From Ananas comosus (taxonomy: Eukaryota > Streptophyta > Magnoliopsida > Poales > Bromeliaceae), in assembly GCF_001540865.1 (NCBI RefSeq), contig NC_033628.1:8270306-8334305 (forward strand): a stretch of 64,000 nucleotides of DNA, read 5' to 3'. Below, piece by piece: positions 53,403-63,617 of this stretch. Position numbers and translations under genes: made by a program. Below the pieces are notes generated by a model. The model ran no database searches. It saw only the letters and a list, made by a program, of their open reading frames with translations, and was not told where the DNA came from. The first letter of the stretch is position 1. Each line of letters begins with the position of its first letter.

Positions 53403-54943
53403 TCAAAGCATACTTCTAACATGACCTGTATATGACCTAGGTGCTAGCCCTTTTGTAACGACCCGACCCGCTAGCAATAATAACTCGTTGGGCCCAAACT
53501 ACCAGCCCAAAATGCTTAAGCCTAGTTATTATGTCTAGCCCAATCAAGCTTATATACTCCCACATCTAGCCATAACTATCCGATGTGAAACTATTGGGGT
53601 GTCACAGACTCCCCCTGTTTAGACCCTGGCATCCTCGTCAACCCTAAACACACACACAGCCCAAGATCACCAGGCAATGTGAAACTTGTCTCGCTAGCCT
53701 TTGTCATTCCGACCCTGACTTAGCCTATCAATTACCGACCCTAGCTTAGTCTGTCATTCCGACCTTGCCTCAGCCAAGACTCATCTCACACTTACGGCTG
53801 GTGAACTGGCTCTGATACCAAATGTAACGACCTGACCCGCTAGCAATAATAACTCGTTGGGCTCAAACTACCAACCCAAAATGCTTAAGCGCAGTTATTA
53901 TGTCTAGCCCAATCAAACTATATACTCTCACATCTAGCTCATAACTATCTGATGTGAAATTATTGAGGTGTCACATCTTTGGTCATTGGGTCTACAATTA
54001 TACATTTGGTACTGACGTATTCAATCTTACTGTAAATTTCCTCTATTTTCTCTCTTACAACAAGATATTTGGTATCCAAGTGTTTACATCCCGTCGTAGT
54101 CTTTTTGTTACTGGCAAAGAAAACTGCAGCTGAACTATCACAAAAAATTCTTATTGGACAAGTAATGGAGTCCATAATCTTTAAATCTGTGATAAAGTTC
54201 CTAAGCCAAATAACCTGTAATGTGGTCTCGTAACATGCAATATACTCAGCAGCCAAGGACGAAAGAGCAGTAACATTTTGTTTGCTGCTTTTCTATGATA
54301 TTGCTCTACTAGCAAGCAGAAAAATATACCCAATTGTAGACTTTCTGGTATCTAGGCATCCAGCAAAATCAAAGTCCGAGAACCTAATCAACTCCAAGTG
54401 ATCTGATTTTCTGTATATCAGCATATGATCCAAAGTTCCTTTCAAGTACCTCATAACTTTCTTCACAGCCTTCCAATGCTCCATACCTGGATTACTTTGA
54501 TACCTGTCAAGCAATCCAACAACAAAAACAATATTTGGACGTGTGCACATCTGTGCATACACAAGGCTACCAACTGCAAAGACGTAATGTATGTTTTTCA
54601 TCTGTTCAATTTCTAATTGGTTCTTGAGACACTGAAAATCATTAAGCTTATTCCCTTTGTAGACAGGAGCAACGCTGGGCTTACAATTATGCTTTCAAAA
54701 TTTTGCAAAATATTTTTTATGTAGGCCTTTTGAGATAGACCGAGTAAACCTTTATATCTATCTCTTTTAATTTCAATACCAAGAACATATGAGGCCACAC
54801 TTAAATCTTTCATTTCAAAATTTTGAAAAAAAATCTTTAGTGTTATGCAATAGCCCAAGTCATTGCTGGAAAACAAAATATCATCAACATAAAAGACTAA
54901 GAAAATTATTGTACTCCCACTAACTTTCAGATAAATACATTGA
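53403..54943 (-). pseudogene. Copia-C RT and RNase H, interrupted by a TRIM
   Basis: RT part 54876-54613 (FEMKDLSVASYVLGIEI, GLLGLSQKAYI), then 54601-54293 (CTRPNIVF, RYQSNPGMEHWKAVKKVMRYLKGT), then RNase H (AAEYIACYETTLQVIWLRNF, CDSSAAVFF, HLDTKYLVV, DPMTK). A TAG replaces the conserved Trp after RAIS (near 54292), the same site as in Copia-A. A TRIM at 53454-53975 interrupts the last RNase H codons. Beyond it the frame resumes and ends with a normal Copia C-terminus at a TGA near 53403. RT N-terminus, integrase and gag are missing. Confidence 0.9.
53454..53975 (-). mobile_element. TRIM retrotransposon
   Basis: 522 bp. Two ~152-bp LTRs (53454-53605, 53823-53975) start TGTAACGACC and end GGTGTCACA. 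The minus strand has a PBS TGGTATCAGAGCC next to the right LTR (53811-53822) and a polypurine tract AAACAGGGGGAGT next to the left LTR (53606-53619). Flanks CCTTT (53449-53453) and TCTTT (53976-53980) differ by one transition. The ~215-bp interior has no coding capacity. A complete terminal-repeat retrotransposon in miniature. Confidence 0.95.
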
Positions 54944-54947
54944 TGTG

Positions 54948-54982
54948 CCGGTGGTGTTCATCAAATCCATGAACACCACCGG
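54948..54982. repeat. 14-bp perfect inverted repeat at the Copia/Gypsy junction
   Basis: Arms CCGGTGGTGTTCAT and ATGAACACCACCGG with a 7-nt spacer, located where Copia-C RT gives way to Gypsy RT coding sequence (the MDLMN motif region). Confidence 0.85.
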
Positions 54983-56605
54983 GGCATTCGTAAACCCAAA
55001 TGGTATGACCATGAATTCATAGTGTCCACACCACTTCCTAAACGTGGTTTTATGCACATCTTCGCTTGATTTTCAATTAATGATAGTCGGATTGCAAGTT
55101 GATCTTCAAGTATACCCTAGACCTTTGACGTTGATCAAACAAGTCATCAATTCAGGGTAACGGGTACTAATTCTTGATGGTCACTTTATTTAGCTCACGG
55201 TAGTTTACACACAACTGTAGTGAAATATCTTTCTTCTTAACAAATAGTATCGGAGCTCTCCAAAGTGACACACTTGGTTTACTGAAGCCCTTATCTAATA
55301 AGTCTTGTAGTTGAGCTTTCAATTTCTTTAGGTCAGTCGTTGCCATTCTATATGGGACCTTCGAGATTAGGGCCGTCCACGGAAGTAGATCTATCACAAA
55401 CTTGATCATCCTGTCCGGTGGCATTTCGGACTACTCTGTCGGAAATACATCCAGGAACTCTCAACTATTGGAATGTCCTCGAGTGCCGGACTCTCACTTT
55501 GAACTTCCACTACCGTTGCCGGTAGGCAATGCAACCACTATTGATGAGCCTTCTTGCTTGTGACGTGGACAATGTGGTGGCGAAGAGTGAGCTCTTACAC
55601 CCTCGGTAAATGAGCACCTCGTAATCCGGTTCCCTAAAGATTACCACTTAGCTCTCACAATCAATTATAGTACAATACTTGGAGAGCCAATATATTCCCA
55701 ACACCAAATCGAACTCGGCATTCGGTTCAAAACCAACAAGTCTGTTGGTATGATCGAGTCCCTCATCCTAATAGGGCAATCATAATATATACTCTTGACA
55801 CAGAATACATATTCAGGCACTTGAACCCATCTAAACTGTTCGGTGTCTACTTTGCCTATTCCATAAGTGAAAGCAAATGATCGACTAATGAATAACTGTG
55901 ATGCTCCCGTGTCAAACAATGTTCTGCCTCTTATGTCATTAATTAAAATGATACCTACCACGACGTCCTCTAAAGCAGGTTCCTCTACGTGGGTCGCGAA
56001 TACTCGGCCACTCAGTGCCTATCGCGAACCCTCTGCCTATCTCGCCGATGGTGCGCGTCCCGCCGACATCGCTGTGGGTGGAATGCCTGTAAGCTGCCTC
56101 AAAGGGGAGAGTGTTGATGCCACCGATGGGGCCCGTATGCACTCTTGAGGGCAATCAAACAACATGAGCCATGGTTGCCCACCCCGGTAGCACTTGCCCT
56201 TGCATTGGTCACACTGGTTCGGCTTATGGAGGCTGTCGTATATGATGCATCTCAGCACAGACCGAGTAGACTAAAACACTTGAGCTCGAGATTGCGAGTG
56301 CGGGTGCCTAGGGGATTTCCTGGAGCTGGACTAACCCTCTGAGCCACTCATCTGCTTCTTTCTTTTGTCCCTCTCATTTTCAGTGGACTCCCGTTCCTCC
56401 TGCACGAATGCATTGCCCTGTTCCATCCATAGGTTCGGTCCAAGATCTCAGCAAAGGTCTATAACTTGAAGGAGTGCACAATCTTGAAAATTTTCAGCTG
56501 AAGTCTATACAAGAAGCAGTCAGCATTGTCCTAGTTATCCCGCACCACATACAGAACGCAGCTGATGATTTGAGAGAACTCCCGCTCGTAGTCTCTTATT
56601 TGTCC
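54983..56605 (-). pseudogene. Degenerate Gypsy: gag end, protease and RT start
   Basis: From right to left on the minus strand: gag remnants (56605-56180) with a knuckle-like CDQCKGKCYRGG; a linker (SGRVFAT-type) near 56000; protease with LFDTGASQLFISRSF (55961-55665); and RT start [18 protein letters not shown]...[25 protein letters not shown] (55424-55167), ending near 54983 in an [15 protein letters not shown] motif. Many stops. Related to element D and to the RT fragment at 26788. Confidence 0.88.
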
Positions 56606-57618
56606 TAAGGGGCAAAAGAGACATTCTGATTTTTTTGTTAACTCTTGTAAGTATTTAACTCACCTTTAATCCAAATTAACTTAACGAATGATAACTGTAA
56701 GGGTATTTTTGAATAACGGAGGAACATATGAGGGGTATATTAGAAAGAAAAAAATGGGGATAAATGAGATATTTCCGAAGTTTTGAAAGTTATATAAGCA
56801 ATTATCCCCTATAAATATATCCTCATATGAGAACTAGATGTTTAGTTATATGTATCTTCATATATATTAATATATATCTTTAATAATATTATAATACAGT
56901 TATATAGTAATATTATATTATATATATGTAGAATTATGCTACTATACTATCGATAGTACCAAGTACTCGCATGGTGCTATCAAGTTTTCAACCGTTAGTG
57001 CCTGCTGCTGCAATTTCTACAGTAGCAATAGTAGTGAGAGGAGAGGGAAGAAGAGAAGAGAAGGGGAAAAGAAAGAGAAAAAGAAAGGAAGAGAAAGGAA
57101 ACAAAGAAAGGAAAGGAAAGGGAAAAGAGAAGAAGAAAAAAAAAAACCACCTTCTTCTTTGCTTCTTTTTCTTCTTCTTCTTCTTTCCTTCTTTTTTCTC
57201 TTTCTTTGGTTTCTTCCTTAGAAAAATCTGAGAGGAAAAGAGAGAGATATTTATCACTTCTCTTTAGCGGAATTCCACTAAGATACCACATTGCACTTTA
57301 GCCAACTAAGTTTTCCTACTTGCACTTTAGTCCATTTCATGAACAATTGGCCTATTTCATCTATTTTCGTGCCAATTTCACGCCAAACGAATTCACCTCA
57401 ATTCCACTAAGATACCGCAATGCAGTGTATGCTCAATCGGGCCCTACTTCTCTCTACATGCTTGAATCTGTGGGGGCTAGTGTGCGCAAAATGATACTTA
57501 ACACTAGACTTGCAAACGTTGCGAACAAGTCTGCATTTGCATGCTAATGTGATGGCTCCGAATTACTTTCTAGCTCCTTAATCCAAGTGGATTGAACTTT
57601 ATCCCCTTTAATATATTA
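56606..57618. other. Intergenic repeat-rich DNA
   Basis: No gene. It includes a (TA)-rich segment (56840-56935), a CTATCGATAG-centred motif (56955-56975), a GA/CT-rich low-complexity stretch (57035-57240), and two copies of AATTCCACTAAGATACC (57271 and 57399) 128 bp apart. Confidence 0.5.
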
Positions 57619-58123
57619 CTAGTTTAGTACCCCGTGCAATGCAACGGGTAGATAATATAAAGAAAAATAAAAAGTAATAATGATATATTATTTTACAAAT
57701 TCTTAAGTCAATACATAAGAATATTAAAAATTTCATATTTTATTATTTATAAATTATTCAAACGTATAGATAATTTTTACATTTAAGCTCAACAATTCAA
57801 AAATAAATAAATACATTACATGCTCACTAAATAGACTTTGTGATCACACTATATATATTACACAAATACATATAAGTGAGGCATAAAAGTTTAATACAAA
57901 TAAAATAAAAAGTAGTTTACATCAAAATTGATAATAAATTAATATAAATATCAATAGCTTTTTCTTAATGATACATTAATTAAAAAGTGGGCGGATGGGA
58001 AGACGAAGCATCGGGTAGAAATAGGAATGAGAAGGCGAAACATCAAAGAGTGGGGTAAAAGAGAAATTGCCACGTGGCAAACTCCATGAGAAATAATGAA
58101 TAGAATATAGATATAGATATAGA
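57619..58123 (-). mobile_element. Non-autonomous Helitron
   Basis: On the minus strand it starts A|TCTATATCTATATC at 58123 and ends CTAG|T at 57619, the A-T target of Helitrons. A stem-loop CCCGTTGCATTGCACGGG (57631-57648) lies 8 nt before CTAG. No Rep/helicase is encoded, 505 bp. The CCCGTGCAATGCAACGGG end is widespread in plant Helitrons. Confidence 0.85.
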
Positions 58124-59847
58124 TTATTGTCTCTATATATTATTGGTTATTCCCTTTTGAATATATTGGAGAACTTTACTTCGTTTTTTTTTTTTTGGTT
58201 GATCCTGGTCGGGCTATCCTCCCCTTTAATTGGATCTTCTTTTTCTTAGTCTCTTGTATTTGGGTTATACTAGTGCTCTAATGCCATGATGATCAAAGAA
58301 AGCAAACATTATAAATTAAAGGTTTATAGGTTGCAATTAAGCCCTACACCCGATAGTTTTTGTTTACAATGGCATTTTTGCATCGTCTATGGATAAACAT
58401 ATTTTAAAAGGTTCACTAGTGAATGCTTGGAGTATGGGTTATTAATTAGCATGAGCTTCTTGGAGTAGGCCTCACAAACACGCACAGCTTCTCGGATTCT
58501 ATTACACTGCATAAAATGGTTGCATGAAAAGCTTTTCATATTGCCTATCGACAGTTTCTCTTTCTTGTTCTTTTTTTTTTCCTTCTGTTGAGTGTGGCAC
58601 CGCATTGATGGGAGATTAGTATTGAACAGTTGCACAGAATAGATCAGACATAGGCTCATTGCTACCAGGGAGTTAAGCCTATCGCTCCGGTGGTAATGCA
58701 GTGCTCCTTTACGCTGGTACAATGGTCACGTTGCAAATAATACTAGCTGTGTGTCGATAGCGGTATATAAGATTATTTGATTATTCTCGGTTGTTCGATC
58801 AATGAACTCAAGCGTGCGAGAGGAGATTTTTAGTTGAAGAAGCGCATCATCGATAATAATTGTATTTTTACTGGTTTTCTAGCTTTCAATATTTTGAACC
58901 TGAAATTGGATAGGGAATTATGGCCGGTTAAAATGAAAACTCTTGGGTAAAGTGTATGGATAAGTTTCTGTACTGTCCTTATATTTGTTTTTGGAATTTG
59001 TGTATGATTAGTTACTTAACGCGTGCATGTGTTTGGTTGATTGATGTAAGAATCTAGAGAAATGGCCTATAACATGGATCACATTGCATTTTATTTAGTT
59101 CATCACGATGGCCCTATTGAGGTTTGGGCTAGCAATCCTTTCATTTTTCACAAACGTAAAAATGATTATGATTCATCATTTCACGTGAATAGTTAGTAAG
59201 GTTTCTAATTATTCTACTAACAAATGAAAGTATGTATGTTCTTTCAAATTTTGATAAATTGCAAATTTGGTTCCTCGCCAAAATGGGCTTGTTAGGATGT
59301 CATAATAAGTTTTCCGATCATGATCATCATTAGTTTAGTGTGAATATCTTTTAAAATAATTGGAAGGTACAAGTTTTTTTTTTTTTTCTTCTTTCTCCCT
59401 CTGAAAAAATCTTAGCATCTATAATATGATACAATAGTGTTATTTACAAAACAATTTATTTTATTTTGGAAAAAATAAATTATAAAGTTGAATAAGTTAT
59501 ATATTTTATTCTTGACTCCTAGTTTCCAATTATAAATAGAAATTTTCATATCAAAAAATAATATTCTTATAAATAACCTATTTCAACGTCTAAATAAGAC
59601 CTATCAATATTCTTGTGAATAACTTATTTTAATATCCAAGTAAGACCTTGCGATCTGATTTAGACCTCCTGATCCGATTTCTTGCTGCTTCGTTGGACAG
59701 GAGATGGCCATGTAATGAACTATAAAAAAATAATTTCGGATGGCCAATTATATCAGTAGATCACATTTGCTAAAAACGAAAATTTGAAATGGTCAAAATA
59801 GACCCTATCCTTCCCCTCCCTCCAAAAATAGGCACTCCCATCCTCCT
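58124..59847. other. Intergenic DNA, no gene recognised
   Basis: Low-repeat sequence upstream of the plus-strand gene at 60146. The longest minus frame here (58387-58722) has no domain, lysine-rich low complexity and no convincing context. Confidence 0.5.
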
Positions 59848-60170
59848 CTCTCTCTCTCTCTCCACCCTTCAATCCTCCATTTGGAACCTCTATCTATATA
59901 TTCTGCGCAAGAGGAGTTCACCATTGCCATTCCTCCAGCAAATAAAAGACCCCGGCACAAGACCGACAGCGGCAGGAGCCTCGATGGGTGGGTGCACAAG
60001 CCGACCGANCTCTCTCTCTCTCTCCACCCTTCAATCCTCCATTTGGAACCTCTATCTATATATTCTGCGCAAGAGGAGTTCACCATTGCCATTCCTCCAG
60101 CAAATAAAAGACCCCGGCACAAGACCGACAGCGGCAGGAGCCTCGATGGGTGGGTGCACAAGCCGACCGA
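59848..60170. repeat. 161-bp exact tandem duplication around an N
   Basis: 59848-60008 and 60010-60170 appear identical, separated by a single N at 60009. The unit runs from a CT-repeat through a TATA-like box to the first codons of the gene. A one-N joint between identical ends is what results when overlapping contigs are joined without merging the overlap. Confidence 0.85.
60055..60063 (+). promoter_or_regulatory. TATA-like box of the MGGC gene
   Basis: CTATATATT, ~83-91 bp before the ATG at 60146; duplicated at 59893-59901 by the suspected assembly error. Confidence 0.45.
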
Positions 60171-61137
60171 CGGAGGTAGATGGCCCCCACCCCGAGGCCC
60201 TGCCGGCTGAGAACTCAGTCGCCCCCGAGCTTGAGGTGAAGCCCGTCGAAGGCGGTGATGCTCCAACCGAGGTAACAATTTCATACGTCTATTACCCTTC
60301 TATCACTACCCTATAATAGGCCTCCTCTATGCTGGAAAACCGATCTAGCATTCTGAAGTCCCGTTCGGTCCTTCAAAATTAGATTAAACAAAATAAGATA
60401 AGATGACATGATATGATATGATATGATATGAGAGAGCAATGTTGGGTCACAAGAAGGGATTAGCGACTGCTCGTAGGCATCAGGAGCTGCTAGGAGTAGG
60501 GTGGTCCTCAATGGAATACAAGAGGATGGATGCTTCAAATTCAACTCCCTATCAAGCCGACGCTGTCAAATCTCTAAACCTCCTGCCCCAACAGCCGTCT
60601 GTCATTTTAATCAATCTAGTCCAATCTGAAATGCCAAATAGTTACACCTATGTGCCTCCATTTTGAAAAAGCTTCTCTACTTTGGAATGATATAGTCAGC
60701 ATTTAGCAAAGAAAAGCACAGGCTAGAGTTTTGATATCAATTCTGCACAAGATCTACCCCGGCTGAAACAGACCCCGAATAAATCAACCTAAACAATTTG
60801 AAATCCTTCTTGAGAATATCAAGTAGGTAATAATACAAGGCCTCGTTTTTCTTCACACTTTGTATTCTTTTCCTCATGAGAGAGGCCGTGAAGCAAAGTG
60901 CATACTTGACAGGCCGAGGCTGCAAGAGCCAAAGAGCCCCAACTTGTCGACCCAGCCACAACGAACGGTGAAGAAGAGTTGAAGCCCGAGTCATCAGCAG
61001 CGGTGCCGGAAAAGCCCGAGGACAAGGAGGATGCACCAACAAATGAAGTAGCAAAAGAGAGCAAAGAAGAGGAGAAGAGATCTCAAGTTGTGGATCACCC
61101 TTTGGCTGCCGCCTCTGAGGGTTCAAAGACTAGCTGA
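60146..61137 (+). CDS. Small acidic N-myristoylation-type protein, two exons
   Basis: Exon 1 is 60146-60271 (42 codons), with donor GAG/GTAACA. Exon 2 is 60913-61137 (74 codons plus stop) after acceptor TTGACAG/GCC; the join is in phase 0 and gives 116 residues. The start MGGCTSRP fits an N-myristoylation signal (Gly2) followed by a palmitoylatable Cys4, so membrane attachment is likely. The rest is a low-complexity Glu/Lys/Pro/Ala-rich, probably disordered tail (VKPVEGGDAP; EKPEDKEDAPTNEVAKESKEEEKR). Plants have an uncharacterised family of MGGC-starting acidic proteins of this kind; no biochemical role can be assigned. A second ATG copy at 59984 belongs to the duplicated segment and reads into the N. 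Confidence 0.78.
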
Positions 61138-61686
61138 GCTTCATCAAGGAACAAGAGATGCATGATAATCCGCCATTCAATTGGAGCAAACAAGGATGAA
61201 CTCTTGTATCCTATACTTTTTCTTTTTAATGGATCAAATGGAATTTTTTTCCTTCTCCTTCATTGTGCAAATTCTGGTATATAGGTGAAGAGTTTTCGAC
61301 ACTTTGCAGGGCAAAAGTACATGATAAACACTAGATTAAATAATTTATAGCACATCCTGATGCAATGAAAAACAAAACTAACATGAACAACAGCTCAATA
61401 AAATCAGGTACCAGTGTATCATTATCTAATGAATAACAGTTTAATATTAAAAGATACCATTGAACTAAATACCACGATGATCCTCCAGAGAAGAACACTA
61501 AAATACCTCAATGATCACCAACAGGGGCATATCAAAATTATCCATGCAGTGTTTTTCATCAGAAATCAGTAAGTTCATCAATGCTTTCAAGTGAGATTCA
61601 ACACGAAAATTTAACAGTGACTTCCCTCTCAAACAAGAAGTTCAAATCCAACAAAAAAGCTAAGAATATAAGCTTGGTATATAAGA
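61138..61686. other. Intergenic region between convergent gene ends
   Basis: AT-rich, no frames of note. It holds the 3' ends of the plus-strand MGGC gene and of the minus-strand gene starting at 63617. Confidence 0.5.
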
Positions 61687-63617
61687 TCAACATAAAGCCT
61701 CACCTCCTTTTTTGGGTGGGGGCGGTTTCGGCCTCCTCTCCTTCTTACCCTGTACTGAAATTTGCAAGGTCTCAGTCACCGGCGAAGGAGTCGTCGGTTG
61801 AGCATCCTTCAGATCTTCAGGAAGAGTCGAATAAAGGAACTTTTTGGCAGAGCCAATGTGGGTACATGACAGCTTCAGCATCTTCCGACCTGTCATCCAT
61901 TTAAGCATTATCTTCATGTGGGTTTTGCTGTTTAAGCCATTAATACTCACATCCTTATTGAAAGTTAAATAGTGTCATAAGTTTCTGCCTTTAGATAAAG
62001 AAGAATCTTACACATCATTAAATGAAAGAGGATAGCCAAACACCTAAGAACTCTGTTTATTAGAAGAGAAATAGGCATGCATATGTTCTTCATGTCAATA
62101 ACTAATCATGGTAGATGAGTTGTTTAGAAAAAGGTTCAGGGCCTAGATTCCTTAATGAATGAATCGAGTGCTAGTTGCATAATACCAAAAAAAAACAACA
62201 AAAATGTCAAAAGTAAAGTTACAACATTAAAACTTTGTGACTTTCCAGTAAGTAAATAAGAATATTCCATAAATTGGCTCATACCAAAGAAGAAGAAGAA
62301 GAAGAAGAAGAAAAGAAAGAGAAAAGAAAAGAAGAGAAGAGAGCTTCTGATGGTTGAAACAAGTATTTCTATTGTGGTTGTCATGGTGTAAATGAAAGCT
62401 AGTCAAGCGGAAAAAGTTACAAATTGATATTGAAGAGATATCACTTCCTCTCCCAGGTAAAATGTAGTCAACAAATTAGCTAGCCAAAACCAATATACAT
62501 AGCAAAAATCCGATCGGCCAGCTAGGTGTTCAAGTATAAAACTGGGAACCTTTTAACTACTCATTCCTTTGCATTATCATCACCCTTTCTCAGGCATCAT
62601 TTGGAAAAGCTTTATCAGATTTACCACCACAACTAGAAAGTAATGAAACATTAGTAACCAAATGATCAGATTTACCACCACAACTAGAAAGTAATGAAAT
62701 ATTAGTAACCAAATGATCTCTCTAGCGAAATTATAAATCATTATTCAGATTATCGCATATGAATTTCTCTTCCCAATATGTCGAGCAACAGCACATGCAA
62801 CTACTGAATAAATCCCTACAACCTTAATTTCAGAAATCAAGATGCATTACGACATTACAAGGACTTGGCGGCACACTAAAACAGTATATAGGCACAATGG
62901 TAAAAGCAGGAAACAAAAAAATAACTGCTTTTAAATGACAAACTAGTACACAATGATTTAACATTCCATTCTGACCATTAACCAACATAAGTGAACTTGC
63001 GGCGAGTAACCGTCCAATCAATTCCCACTAAGTGCATTATTAAACCAATCAGGTTTCTCCTCTTATGTATAATCAATAACATATATGATATATTCCTTAT
63101 CAACCAACTGAAATTCAGGTCACAACATGAAACTAACACAAATATATAGAAATGCCAAGGAAAACACAATGATAAAGGAGCCAGCAATACAAATCGATTA
63201 TAGCAACTATTAAAGGTTAAATTTCCGAGACTCGGGATCAGACAGGCGATTGATCAAACACATTACGTGCATGCCCAACCCTCACACCTATACTATTCCA
63301 CCCATCAAAAAACCCTACAAACTCCAAATTAAGTCAGATAAACAAAAAGCCACTTCATTGACAAAAAAATAGAAGAAAAACAATCTTTTTTTTCATCGCC
63401 ACAGAAGAGAAGAGAAGAGAAGAGAAGAGTTAGTAGCCAAGTCGCCATTTTTACTACATTGGCAAAGTTCCAGGTGTTGGCGGCGGTGAGAGGCCCGTGA
63501 TCCTTGACAGATCTGGTATAGTCCCTTGGAGATCTCCGATGCCTCCTCCCTCGGCACCTTAGGGTTTATCCACCGCACGTCCTTGCCCTGTTTCCTCGAG
63601 AAATACCTCACCAGCAT
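61687..63617 (-). CDS. Conserved-looking plant protein of unknown function, two exons, apparent frameshift
   Basis: Exon 1 is 63617-63458: MLVRYFSRKQGKDVRWINPK, then KVPREEASEISKGLYQI. The frame then shifts by one base near 63509; in the next frame a segment KDHGPLTAANTWNFAN continues to a donor AAT/GTAGTA. Exon 2 is 61953-61687, after acceptor ATAAG/GAT: the phase-0 join reaches LNSKTHMKIMLKWM, GRKMLKL, KKFLYSTLPEDL and a basic proline-rich tail. Exon 1 is 160 bp, exactly one base more than 53 codons, which supports a single-base insertion. The exon 2 end GGAG/GTGAGG could be another donor. The basic N-terminus might be a mitochondrial targeting region, but I cannot name the family. About 141 residues if the frame is intact. 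Confidence 0.68.
61954..63457 (-). other. Intron of the minus-strand gene
   Basis: 1,504 bp between donor GTAGTA and acceptor ATAAG, AT-rich. It contains a (GAA)n-type run (62287-62342) and a 51-bp tandem duplication (62614-62664 and 62665-62715, one mismatch). Confidence 0.6.

Noticed and set aside
58387..58722. 111-residue minus-strand frame
   Set aside because: Low-complexity KKKEK stretch, no signal, no domain, no promoter or splice context.
59789..60316. A 175-residue open frame with an internally repeated segment, spanning the N
   Set aside because: It exists only because of the 161-bp duplication around the N; the repeat is at DNA level and includes promoter sequence and a CT microsatellite.
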